Under the pieces are notes generated by a model. It saw only the letters and a program-made list of their open reading frames with translations. It ran no database searches and was not told the origin of the DNA. From assembly GCA_951812755.1 (NCBI GenBank), contig OX638329.1:3480522-3544521 (forward strand): DNA of 64,000 nucleotides. Direction: 5' to 3'. This document shows, one piece after another, positions 34,791-43,236 of this stretch. Origin of the DNA: an uncultured Latescibacterota bacterium. Lineage in GTDB: Bacteria; Latescibacterota; UBA2968. Position numbers and translations under genes: made by a program. The stretch's first letter is position 1. The number at the start of each line of letters is the position of its first letter.

Positions 34791-35801
34791 ATGAACGCAA
34801 TTGCCGTGATAGGAACGGGCTATATAGGTGGCGAACACATCAAAGCCATCTCAGCACATCCCAATGCACATTTGCGAACAATATGTACAACGCCGCGCAG
34901 CGAACAGATCGCAAAAGATCTGCAAGCGACATATCGCGCAGATAAAATATCGACAGAGTACGATAGCGTCCTCTCCGACTCTGAAATCGACATCATTTAT
35001 CTCTGCACGCCCAACTCACAGCACGTAGATCAAGCCGTCGCCGCGCTCGACGCGGGCAAGCACGTCTTTGTGGAAAAACCTCTCGCGGTTACAGTTGAAG
35101 ACTGTCAAAAAATCGTCGATGCAGCCAAACGATCCGGGCGACAAGTCATGGTTGGTCACGGCGCGCGATTTAGCAACATATTTGAAACCATTTACCATCT
35201 CGTTGACAACGGCACGCTGGGAGAAGCCTGTTTTGTAGAAGGCGATTATATCCACGACCTCAAACCCTTCTTGCCCCTGCCCGGTCACGACTGGTGGATG
35301 GACACTAAAAAAGAAGGCCAACTACCCATTATTGGCGGGGCTTGCCATCCTCTGGACCTGATGCGATGGCTCGCCGGAGAAATCGTTGAAGTCAGCGCGT
35401 ATGGCGTGAATAAAAATATTCCCGATGCACCATGGTATGACACGGTTATTGCAGGCTTAAAATTTGAATCCGGTGCCCTGGGCAAATGTCTGGTCTCCTG
35501 CGGCGCTGAAATTCCCTACAACCTCAACTTCAGCTATCACGGAACTAGAGGCTCCATTCACAATAACAAACTCTTCATCGGCGGTATGCCCCACGTCGAA
35601 GAATGGTCTGAGCTCCCAATTGAAATTCGCGCAGAAGACCATACGTGTCCCCAGGAACTCGACCACTTTTTAACCTGTATTGAACGCGGCGAAAAACCAC
35701 TAATTGACGCAGTTGATGGTGCGCGGTCCGTCGCCGTATGCTGTGCCATAATCGAATCCATTGAAAACAATCGCCCGGCAACCGTATTCCTGGACTTTTA
35801 A
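34791..35801 (+). CDS. Gfo/Idh/MocA family oxidoreductase
   Basis: NAD(P)-dependent sugar or inositol dehydrogenase-like enzyme, 336 aa. Rossmann motif VIGTGYIGGEH at the N-terminus, the EKPLAVT motif near residue 98, and C-terminal GGACHPLDLMRW with the family's catalytic His region. AGGAGG precedes the ATG. It heads a three-gene operon with a GNAT acetyltransferase (2 bp later) and a second Gfo/Idh/MocA gene. The substrate is unknown. Confidence 0.92.
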   Translation: MNAIAVIGTGYIGGEHIKAISAHPNAHLRTICTTPRSEQIAKDLQATYRADKISTEYDSVLSDSEIDIIYLCTPNSQHVDQAVAALDAGKHVFVEKPLAVTVEDCQKIVDAAKRSGRQVMVGHGARFSNIFETIYHLVDNGTLGEACFVEGDYIHDLKPFLPLPGHDWWMDTKKEGQLPIIGGACHPLDLMRWLAGEIVEVSAYGVNKNIPDAPWYDTVIAGLKFESGALGKCLVSCGAEIPYNLNFSYHGTRGSIHNNKLFIGGMPHVEEWSELPIEIRAEDHTCPQELDHFLTCIERGEKPLIDAVDGARSVAVCCAIIESIENNRPATVFLDF

Positions 35802-35803
35802 CT

Positions 35804-36316
35804 ATGAACGTTGCGCCCAATCCCACAAGCAGCATTCGCATGCACCGCTCTCTCAGCACTCCACTTCCCCAATATGTCCCGCCCAAAGGCTTCACAATTC
35901 GCACGCTCCAGCCCGGCGAAGAAGAAGAATGGGTTCGCATGAAAAATGAGGCTTTTGGCGAAGAAGGTGGAAAACCCTGGACCATAGACAATTTTCACAA
36001 TACATTCACCCGTGAACCGTGTTGCGATTACAAGCGCATTTTTGTTGCTCTTAAAGGCGATTACATGGTCGCAACTGCCAGCGCGTGGGAAGCCCATTAC
36101 GGAGGAGAGCCAGTTGGCCTTATCCACTGGGTTGGTACCGATCCCAAATACCGTGGGCATGGACTCGGCTACGCCCTCTCTCTCCGCGCCCTCAAAGAAC
36201 TCGTTGCTCGCGGGTATGCCGGTGCCTATCTCAACACAGCCCTCTGGCGTGAATCCGCTGTGCGCCTCTACAAACGTCTGGGCTTTCGCATCGCCCCAAA
36301 AACCGAAGACACCTGA
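35804..36316 (+). CDS. GNAT family N-acetyltransferase
   Basis: 170 residues with one GNAT domain. IHWVGTDPKYRGHGLGYALSLRALKEL is motif A, with RGHGLG binding acetyl-CoA, and AVRLYKRLGFRIA is motif B. The N-terminal 30 residues look like an extra strand-rich leader. It lies 2 bp after one Gfo/Idh/MocA gene and 28 bp before another, so it probably modifies an amino-sugar or related small molecule in that pathway, which is inferred. Confidence 0.85.
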   Translation: MNVAPNPTSSIRMHRSLSTPLPQYVPPKGFTIRTLQPGEEEEWVRMKNEAFGEEGGKPWTIDNFHNTFTREPCCDYKRIFVALKGDYMVATASAWEAHYGGEPVGLIHWVGTDPKYRGHGLGYALSLRALKELVARGYAGAYLNTALWRESAVRLYKRLGFRIAPKTEDT

Positions 36317-36344
36317 TCAACCCATCCAGTAAACGGAGAACCCG

Positions 36345-37337
36345 ATGCCCCTCCCCATTCGCATTTTGCTCGTCGGTTGTGGTCGCATGGCTTTGGGCCA
36401 TGCCAATAGTTTGAAGTCCCTGCCCGAACTCGGTGTCATTGTCGCTGGCGTTGACCCGGCGAAAGACGCTCGCAACAATCTAAAAACCCAATATGGCGTG
36501 TCAACTACCTTTGACAGCCTCGACCATGCACTTGCAAACGTGGAAGCAGATGCTGCAATTATTGCCGTGCCCAACTTCCTGCACCGGGATTATACTATTG
36601 CCTGTCTCGAAAAAGGATTGCACACCCTCATCGAAAAACCCATGGCCCTCACCCTCGCAGATGTCGATGACATGATCGCTGTATCCGAAGCCAAAGGCAA
36701 ATTGCTGATGTCTGGACAGAGCCAGCGTTTTTCAACAGCTATTCGCCAGGTCAAAAAGCTCCTCGAAGAAAAAGCTGTGGGTAACATCCGCCACGTCATC
36801 CACCGCAGACTGGGATCGGGGCGCGGCGGCGACGAAAATAGCTGGTTTGCGCGTCAGGAATTATCGGGCGGCATTCTCCCCGGCATTGGCGTTCACTCGC
36901 TCGATGTGCTCTTGTGGTGGATGGATGAAAAAGCCGTATCAGTCTCTGCAATCGTGCAAAACATCGATCCACACCCCGATATCGACATCGAAGACGAAGT
37001 CTCCCTCATCGCCACAACAGAAAGCAATGCCATACTCAACTGTGCCCTCTCCTTTCACCATCAAGCCGGCACGGAATGGACCGTAATGGGCGATGAAGGC
37101 GTTATCCACCTCAACAGCACCCGCGGACCTCTATTGCTCAATGGCAAAGAACAGAACATACCCGAAACCGTTCACCTCGCTGGCGAACCCACCATTCACC
37201 TCGAATTTCTCACAGCTATCCGCAACAATCGCCCGCTCGCACAAGCATCAGCTCAGGATGTACGCAAAACAATGGCACTCATCTTTGCGGCAATGGAATC
37301 GGGAAAAACTGGAAAAAATGTATCCGTTTCCGGCTAA
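36345..37337 (+). CDS. Gfo/Idh/MocA family oxidoreductase
   Basis: 330 aa with N-terminal Rossmann ILLVGCGRMALGHANSL and EKPMALTLADVDDM. The C-terminal domain has GGILPGIGVHSLDVLLWWM, the family's His-containing segment. Third gene of the operon. The 47 bp after the stop lead to MITE copy D. It is paralogous to the first gene but clearly diverged. Confidence 0.92.
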   Translation: MPLPIRILLVGCGRMALGHANSLKSLPELGVIVAGVDPAKDARNNLKTQYGVSTTFDSLDHALANVEADAAIIAVPNFLHRDYTIACLEKGLHTLIEKPMALTLADVDDMIAVSEAKGKLLMSGQSQRFSTAIRQVKKLLEEKAVGNIRHVIHRRLGSGRGGDENSWFARQELSGGILPGIGVHSLDVLLWWMDEKAVSVSAIVQNIDPHPDIDIEDEVSLIATTESNAILNCALSFHHQAGTEWTVMGDEGVIHLNSTRGPLLLNGKEQNIPETVHLAGEPTIHLEFLTAIRNNRPLAQASAQDVRKTMALIFAAMESGKTGKNVSVSG

Positions 37338-37381
37338 CCCTGCTACGCTGTTGCACACCGTTCCCTAATTTTTAATTCCTA

Positions 37382-37565
37382 ACTGACGTTACGCATAGGT
37401 AGAATATAATGCGCCTGTCATTCTGAGCGAAGCGCAGCGGAGTCGAAGGAGCGGGGTACAACTGCGTAGCAGTTCATCTCCTACCAACACAGGTGGAACA
37501 GATGCTTCGGCTCCGTTTCACTCCGCTCAGCATGACAAAAACCGTCAGACCTGCGTAACATCAGT
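37382..37565. mobile_element. MITE-like element, copy D
   Basis: 184 bp, the longest complete copy. Ends ACTGACGTTACGCA / TGCGTAACATCAGT; flanking TCCTA / TCTTA differ by one base and are taken as target duplications. The core has an extra CTGCGTAGCAG hairpin. Its right end contains the TGA that stops the SelA-like gene on the minus strand. Confidence 0.85.
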
Positions 37566-39027
37566 TCTTAATTCTCACTCCCCGCCATCTCGCAGTACCA
37601 TATTCGCGCTGATTCAACGGCCCGGGTGCAGACTGTCCCGAACTGCCCATTTCAACTTCGCCGCGCATTTCATCACCCGACACCGTTCCCACAAACCGAT
37701 AAGATAGATGGGTTCCCTCAAACCGATGCTGGCTCGTAAATACGATTTCATCTCCATTTACTGAGCCGTTCAGCGAATTTTTTAGCCAGCGCGTCTGGTG
37801 AGTACCAGTTAAAACGCTGGCAATTTGCTCGATATCCACACGATGACGCGCTATTTTTCTCGCAAGCGCGATTTCAATTTCCCATGCACCCGACACATCA
37901 ATGGGTTCTGGTACCGTTTCTTTTGAAGGCAAAGGTGCGTGGGATAATGCGTCGTGAATATGCCTGCCAACAATATCTGCTTCCCCCGATTGTAGCGAAA
38001 ACGGCAAAATAAAAATAGACGTGTCCGTTGCCCCCCGATCATCCAGCATAATGCGAGGATCACCGCACAAAAGTTGTTCGCGCAATTCAAGGCCGGTAAG
38101 GCCAATGCGGTCTCCATCCCAACGGATCTCCAACCTGGGAACATCCGACTGATCAGACGCGAGGATCTCTGCTTCTACACCCGATACACATGTCACATGC
38201 CGCGCAATCGTCTCGAGATCGGCAATCCAGCTCTCGAATTCTCGCTCGGAATCGCGTTCCGCCAGAAGATATTCCACTGCTGCCAAAACGCCCATAACTT
38301 CCTCTTTGCCAATCTTCATCGCGCGTCCAAGCGTATGATGCGGTGCTGCGTGCACCCAGGCGGCCTCGACGAGATCGCGATCGCCTAATAACAATCCCGT
38401 AGGCTGAGGTCCGCGCAGGTATTTGCCCCCGCTATAAGCGACCAAGTTGGCCCCGCGACTGGTATATGGTTCAGGGGATTGGAGATGCTCTGACGCCGCA
38501 TCGACCAGCACGGGAACATCTCTGGTGCGTGCTATGTCAACAACTGATTCAAGCGTCATATCTGCCTCCCAGGTCCCCAGTAAGGCAACCATAGCCACTT
38601 GTTCCCGATCGAGCATCGCATCCATTTCCCCGAGATTATCCACCTCCACGATTGTCACCCCTACCGAGCGAATGGCGTGATCATACGTAAATCGACTTTC
38701 TCTGGGCATAATGACCTCGCGCTTCATCCCACTCGTATCGGGCAATCGAAACATCAACTCGGGATCGCCACCCGTCACACAGGCTGCTGTTGCGTGACAC
38801 AGGCATGCCGCCGCGCCAGAGGCTACCATCCCCCACTCCGCTCCCGTGAGTATGGATAAACGCTTACCTACCCCCGCCATGAGTTCATCCATATTTACAA
38901 AAAAGCGCGAAGCAGCCATCATCGCTTCGCGCACCTGCGGCCACATCAGAGTCCCCCCGTGAATCGTTCGCGTGCCACAACAATTGATAAACGACCGCAC
39001 GCCAATCAGCGAATAGGGATCATGCAT
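37561..39027 (-). CDS. SelA-like PLP-dependent enzyme with C-terminal beta domain
   Basis: 488 residues. The first 350 or so match the SelA/DgaE-type aminotransferase-fold group: VRSFINCCGTRTIHGGTLM at the N-terminus and PLP-lysine in AYSGGKYLRGP. The last 110 residues form a separate beta-rich domain (GAWEIEIALA...GTHQTRWL...GDEIVFTS...YRFVGTVSGDEMRGEVEMG), a small barrel found on the C-terminus of diverse bacterial enzymes. The stop codon TGA at 37561-37563 is supplied by MITE copy D. It is unlikely to be a true selenocysteine synthase; such proteins act as ammonia lyases or racemases. Confidence 0.82.
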   Translation of the reverse strand: MHDPYSLIGVRSFINCCGTRTIHGGTLMWPQVREAMMAASRFFVNMDELMAGVGKRLSILTGAEWGMVASGAAACLCHATAACVTGGDPELMFRLPDTSGMKREVIMPRESRFTYDHAIRSVGVTIVEVDNLGEMDAMLDREQVAMVALLGTWEADMTLESVVDIARTRDVPVLVDAASEHLQSPEPYTSRGANLVAYSGGKYLRGPQPTGLLLGDRDLVEAAWVHAAPHHTLGRAMKIGKEEVMGVLAAVEYLLAERDSEREFESWIADLETIARHVTCVSGVEAEILASDQSDVPRLEIRWDGDRIGLTGLELREQLLCGDPRIMLDDRGATDTSIFILPFSLQSGEADIVGRHIHDALSHAPLPSKETVPEPIDVSGAWEIEIALARKIARHRVDIEQIASVLTGTHQTRWLKNSLNGSVNGDEIVFTSQHRFEGTHLSYRFVGTVSGDEMRGEVEMGSSGQSAPGPLNQREYGTARWRGVRIKN

Positions 39028-39048
39028 TGTTATTCTCCTTTTTATACA

Positions 39049-39120
39049 TATTCATTAAACGATGAATATACGAGAATCCCCCACCTACTTTTGAATTGCG
39101 GCACAAGACAATCGTATTAA
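39049..39120 (+). promoter_or_regulatory. promoter and inverted repeat between divergent genes
   Basis: A 7-bp inverted repeat TATTCAT-N6-ATGAATA (39049-39068) lies before a promoter-like pair TTGAAT (39091-39096), 18-bp spacer, TATTAA (39115-39120) that reads toward the bicupin gene. The repeat may be an operator shared with the divergent SelA-like gene. Confidence 0.45.
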
Positions 39121-39162
39121 CTTAATGTTCCGCAAATTTTTCCACACTCCTGAGAGGCAAAC

Positions 39163-39894
39163 ATGGCACACATCAAAAACTGGCGAGATCAGCAACCCGA
39201 AGTGGCGCATCTGAGCGCGATTCGCTGGCCGGGATTAAGACAGAGAAATGCGACACCCAAACACGACGAAGATGACTCACCTCAGTTGCACAATCTCCAG
39301 GGCGTTGTCAAACACGGACTCCAGGGGCGCAAAACCTCCGACCACCACAAACACCCGCAAACCGAACAGGCGTATTATATCATCAGCGGTAGCGGCGAAG
39401 TCCTCGTTGGAGACGACCGCTTTTCCGTGCGCTCTGGCGACGCCGTATATTTGCCAGCCGATATTCACCATCAAATGTTCAACGACATGAATGACGAGTG
39501 GCTCGAGCACCTCGTCCTTAGCAAAAATATCGACACCGAACCCGGAGGCGAATGTGTGATTCGCAACTGGGAAGACGTTTTGCCCATAAGCGATGGCGCA
39601 GGCGCGATTCGTTGGCATCAGCTCGGTCCTGTTGGCGAAGAAAACACGGGTTGCTTAAAATCCATCGCCTTTATTGATCGGGAAGCCGTACAGCCCGGCC
39701 AACAGAGCATTGTGCGATGCTATGACGACATAGAACTCGGCTTCTGGATTCTCGAAAACCAGGGCATTCTCATCACATCTGATGGTGAACAGCACATCAC
39801 AGAAGGCGATGTGGTCCACTTACCCCCTGGCACATCCTATCACATCGAAAATCCCCACAGCGAATGGTTGAGCTATATGATCATCGCAGGATAA
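39163..39894 (+). CDS. bicupin protein
   Basis: 243 residues with two cupin domains. The first has HKHPQTEQAYYIISGSGEVLVGDD and DAVYLPADIHHQ, with the metal-binding His/Glu set. The second (WILENQGILITSDGEQHITEGDVVHLPPGTSYHIENP) has lost some of these residues and may be structural. AGAGG precedes the ATG. A metal-dependent isomerase, lyase or sensor is possible; the function is not specific. It ends in a terminator. Confidence 0.85.
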   Translation: MAHIKNWRDQQPEVAHLSAIRWPGLRQRNATPKHDEDDSPQLHNLQGVVKHGLQGRKTSDHHKHPQTEQAYYIISGSGEVLVGDDRFSVRSGDAVYLPADIHHQMFNDMNDEWLEHLVLSKNIDTEPGGECVIRNWEDVLPISDGAGAIRWHQLGPVGEENTGCLKSIAFIDREAVQPGQQSIVRCYDDIELGFWILENQGILITSDGEQHITEGDVVHLPPGTSYHIENPHSEWLSYMIIAG

Positions 39895-39915
39895 AGAAAT
39901 GATGATTTCGCTATG

Positions 39916-39969
39916 AAAAAAAGGCTTTATCTAAGATCTTGCAAGCGATTTTAGATGGGGCCTTTTTTC
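39916..39969 (+). terminator. terminator after the bicupin gene
   Basis: AAAAAAGGC ... GCCTTTTTT with an inner ATCTAA/TTAGAT stem; a T-tract follows. Confidence 0.7.
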
Positions 39970-40088
39970 AGTCCCAATTTCGTCCTGTCTGTGTCTCTCT
40001 AAAAGTTTTGGTGGCTAATTTTGGAGTAAATTCTTAAATTGCCCAAACCCATTCTCTGCGTAATACACACTTGGAGAGTCCTTATCGC

Positions 40089-41351
40089 ATGCCTAATTAT
40101 CGAGAATACATGGCACAGATTCTAAATCATCCCATTCTAAAAAAAAGTCCTATTGCTCAGGTGGCGCTCTATCTTGCTACCCTATTTATTGGCCTCTATA
40201 TCTGTACAAAAGCGGCAATCTGGCTCGACGGAGCCATTACTGGACTACAAGGCGGGCAAGTCCTTCAGGGGGGAACTTTTTGGAAGGCACTTACCGTCAC
40301 ATTCCAACAACCCGACAATCCAAAACAAAAAATAGCAGTTACGGACATCCGCTTCAAGAATGTAGATCGCTTTTTACCCATCGCCGTGATCGTACACACA
40401 CAGGGGCGTGATTCGACCTATCACGCTGGCACGCAACGCGAATGGATCGAAATACCCAATATGCCCATCGACAGCCTCGTCATTCGCACGCGCAACGCCA
40501 GCCACAGCGCCGTGATCGACGATTTGAGCTTTCAGCACAACAACCGGAGCTATGCGATGGACTTTGACCGGACAGCCGATGGTCCCATTGCGCCCAATAC
40601 GCAGATGGTCGAATACAAATTTGAGGACATTCAAATCGCGTTTGCAGCCGACAATGCCGTGCCTACAGTTGTTCGCGGCGGTGATTTGGCCGAATCCATC
40701 GGACGCTATATCTCCAACATCAGCGGCCCACTTTCTACGGTTTTGATCCTGCTCCTGATCGCTTTGCCCTTCTATATGGTTGTGCGCTATGCTCAAGTTT
40801 TGTCTCACGATCTGTCACCTGACCGCTTCTTCACCAATTCCGACGCTCAAATCGTTCAGAAGCAAGGTATTGACCTGCTATGGGGCGGGCAATACAACAC
40901 CGATTACGCCCTATCTGAAAACACAGAGCTATACGCCATCCTCACATCTGTCGAATCTGAAATCGCATCTGACCAGGCGCGATTGGTCGAACGATGTACC
41001 GACAAAATCTATCTTCTTTTCGATGAAATTGAAGACCGTCTTTCCGAGGGATTTGGCATGTTGGGGCTTCTATCGCTCTCCATGGGACTTTTGGGCACAG
41101 TGATTGGCATGATAGACGCCTTCAAAATTTTGGAAGACACTATGAAAGTGGGCGAAGGTCCCGCCCAAACCCAGCTCAAAATGGCGCACTATATCAACTT
41201 TGCCCTCGTCACCACAGCCATTGGATTCCTCGGACGCATTTTATCCATGATCCTCATACGCAAAATCAAAGCCCACAGTCTGCAACATCGGGCGCGCATG
41301 CTCAACCTGATTCAGCACTTTTATCAAGTAGAGGGGAGACGTGAGGCGTGA
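40089..41351 (+). CDS. ExbB/TolQ/MotA-like proton-channel subunit with large periplasmic insertion
   Basis: 420 residues from the ATG at 40089 (GGAGAG upstream; an in-frame TTG at 40071 is less likely). TM1 is at about residues 23-45, followed by a periplasmic beta-rich domain of some 150 residues not seen in ordinary ExbB. A second helix (PLSTVLILLLIALPFYMVV) follows, then a cytoplasmic stretch, then the MotA/TolQ/ExbB signature helices GMLGLLSLSMGLLGTVIGMIDAFKILED and FALVTTAIGFLGRILSMILI. It overlaps the ExbD-like gene by 4 bp. It should conduct protons to power an envelope process. Confidence 0.85.
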   Translation: MPNYREYMAQILNHPILKKSPIAQVALYLATLFIGLYICTKAAIWLDGAITGLQGGQVLQGGTFWKALTVTFQQPDNPKQKIAVTDIRFKNVDRFLPIAVIVHTQGRDSTYHAGTQREWIEIPNMPIDSLVIRTRNASHSAVIDDLSFQHNNRSYAMDFDRTADGPIAPNTQMVEYKFEDIQIAFAADNAVPTVVRGGDLAESIGRYISNISGPLSTVLILLLIALPFYMVVRYAQVLSHDLSPDRFFTNSDAQIVQKQGIDLLWGGQYNTDYALSENTELYAILTSVESEIASDQARLVERCTDKIYLLFDEIEDRLSEGFGMLGLLSLSMGLLGTVIGMIDAFKILEDTMKVGEGPAQTQLKMAHYINFALVTTAIGFLGRILSMILIRKIKAHSLQHRARMLNLIQHFYQVEGRREA

Positions 41352-41878
41352 GACATCGCAACAGGCGACCTCTGGCAGCACTTTTAGACACGGGCGAAGG
41401 GTTTATTGATGTCTTGTTTTTGCTGCTTACATTTTTTATTATCCAGAATGTGTGGCAAACCCATCTCGCCAATTTGCACAACCGCTTCGTTCACGCACAA
41501 AAACTCAACTTTATCAAAGCACCCGACGAAGATGGCTCTGCACCCCACCCCACAGATGAACGATTTTTGCAGATTATCATCGGTAAATCCTATGTGCAAT
41601 TTGACAAAGGCGGCGTTGCCACCGAAGAGCACATGGTCTTTCAAGACCGCGCAGATAACGACCAGATTGGTATTGAACGCGCTGTATTTTTATCCGTAAA
41701 AAAAGCTTTACTCGCACTTCAGGCACAACATGGATTTGCGCCCAATGACATTTTGGTGCGCCTATATTTTGAACGCGATGCAACCGTGACTTATACCGTT
41801 GGTGTGTACGACGCCCTCAATACCAGCGGATTTAAGACCGTGCAATGGGGGCTGGAAAGCCAAAAAAGAAAATTGTAA
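41348..41878 (+). CDS. ExbD/TolR-like subunit
   Basis: 176 residues: a short basic N-terminus, one helix carrying the essential acid (FID21VLFLLLTFFII) and a periplasmic domain. This matches ExbD/TolR. The GTG start overlaps the ExbB-like stop (GTGA). The periplasmic part ends with a TYTVGVYDALNTSGFKTVQWGL segment that fits the ExbD swap domain. It pairs with the upstream subunit as the proton-driven stator. Confidence 0.85.
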   Translation: MRHRNRRPLAALLDTGEGFIDVLFLLLTFFIIQNVWQTHLANLHNRFVHAQKLNFIKAPDEDGSAPHPTDERFLQIIIGKSYVQFDKGGVATEEHMVFQDRADNDQIGIERAVFLSVKKALLALQAQHGFAPNDILVRLYFERDATVTYTVGVYDALNTSGFKTVQWGLESQKRKL

Positions 41879-41886
41879 AATAGAAT

Positions 41887-43236
41887 ATGTATCCCCAACA
41901 AAAAAATTTGATCCAGAGCACTCTTGAAAGCATGCGTCGGGATCATCCCAAACTCTTTGCCGTGTTATCAGCCACACTGCGCGCTCGCAACTTGTCTGAG
42001 GCGCGCCGAGCCTGCAATTATCCGTCGCCCGAAGACTTTACGAGCGACTACCATAAGGCTCTCGAACACCTTTCCAAACAGTTGCGAGACCAGGGATATG
42101 TTCCCCCATCGGAAACCGATAGTTTTGAGGATCACATGGGACAGATTTCGCCATCAAGCCATTCCAAACTGCCTTCGCGCGAAATCATCAACCGCTGCTA
42201 CAAAGGCCATATCTTCCACGAAGCATGTACGCTTGTGGCCAAACAGAACCACCAGGGGCTTTCCAAACTCTGGGAGCGCTTTCCCAATCGCCGGCATGAA
42301 ATAGAAATCGCGATCGCTCTTGCGCCTGTCCAGCCGCTCCAACCGCAACCCATCCGTCTGTCCTATGCCCCTATTCAACGCACACAGCAACGCTTTTTGC
42401 CCGCATTAGCTGGCGTGTTTGCACTGGGCATCGTCTTGCTATTGGCAGCGAGTCCCCCTCAGGGCGGGCGGGCATTCAAAGCCATAGTCACAAATTTTGA
42501 AGAAATGCTCGTAAGCGCGCAAGGCGTCTTTGATCTTAGCAAAAATGTGCAAGCCGACGCAACAAAACCAGAACCAGAACCCATAGTGCAGGCTGCACCA
42601 GAGCCTGCACCACGTCCCAAAATCGCGCTGCCAGACAAACCGAAATTGGCACTTGCATCTTTACCCGATATTCCGCGCCAACTCGACAGGCCGCTCGGCG
42701 CATCGCTCGGCGGATTGAAAACACCGCCCCGCATCTCGGCACCCAATTTGGACAGAGGTACAAACCCATCATCGTTTTTTGGTTCGCGACCAGAAGTCCA
42801 TGTCGCGCGCCCCACTATGAGCATGCCAGCGCACACCTCTACTACATTGCCATCAACAGGTAAAGATCAGCCCGAGCAACAAGCGGAATCCGACGAACTC
42901 AAAGGCTATCGACCTGCTGGACACATTAGTTTTTCCAACTTTCACACATCGACTGGTCTCTCGACAGAACTCGTGCGTTTGACCCGTATCCAACGCGCAC
43001 TCTCTCGGCTAAAAACGCCTCAAAGTAAAATATATGAAAATGCCCAACTCACATTAGCCCCGGACAAAGCCAAAATACAGTTTGCCGATGGCGTTGCATT
43101 TATCCTCACATTTCGACTGGGACAACTCGACGGCATTCGGATTTTCGCACGATCGGCCATAGACAAATCCCTTCACATAGAAACCGAAGCGCGTCGGGGC
43201 ATTCGTTTACTCAACCGCGCCCTGAGCAATTCGTGA
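41887..43236 (+). CDS. TonB-like protein with long cytoplasmic N-terminus
   Basis: 449 residues. About 165 residues of mostly helical cytoplasmic sequence come first, then one TM helix (FLPALAGVFALGIVLLLAA), then a Pro-rich linker (PEPEPIVQAAPEPAPRPKIALPDKP), and a C-terminal globular domain. The helix-plus-Pro-linker plan is that of TonB/TolA. The long cytoplasmic domain is unlike either. The C-terminal domain is not a recognised TonB fold. Eight bases separate it from the ExbD-like gene. It is likely the force-transmitting arm. Confidence 0.6.
   Translation: MYPQQKNLIQSTLESMRRDHPKLFAVLSATLRARNLSEARRACNYPSPEDFTSDYHKALEHLSKQLRDQGYVPPSETDSFEDHMGQISPSSHSKLPSREIINRCYKGHIFHEACTLVAKQNHQGLSKLWERFPNRRHEIEIAIALAPVQPLQPQPIRLSYAPIQRTQQRFLPALAGVFALGIVLLLAASPPQGGRAFKAIVTNFEEMLVSAQGVFDLSKNVQADATKPEPEPIVQAAPEPAPRPKIALPDKPKLALASLPDIPRQLDRPLGASLGGLKTPPRISAPNLDRGTNPSSFFGSRPEVHVARPTMSMPAHTSTTLPSTGKDQPEQQAESDELKGYRPAGHISFSNFHTSTGLSTELVRLTRIQRALSRLKTPQSKIYENAQLTLAPDKAKIQFADGVAFILTFRLGQLDGIRIFARSAIDKSLHIETEARRGIRLLNRALSNS

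Noticed and set aside
40089-41878. Zorya defence system (MotA/MotB-like pair)
   Set aside because: ZorC/ZorD/ZorE-like genes are absent; the following genes are TonB-like, TPR and PEGA.
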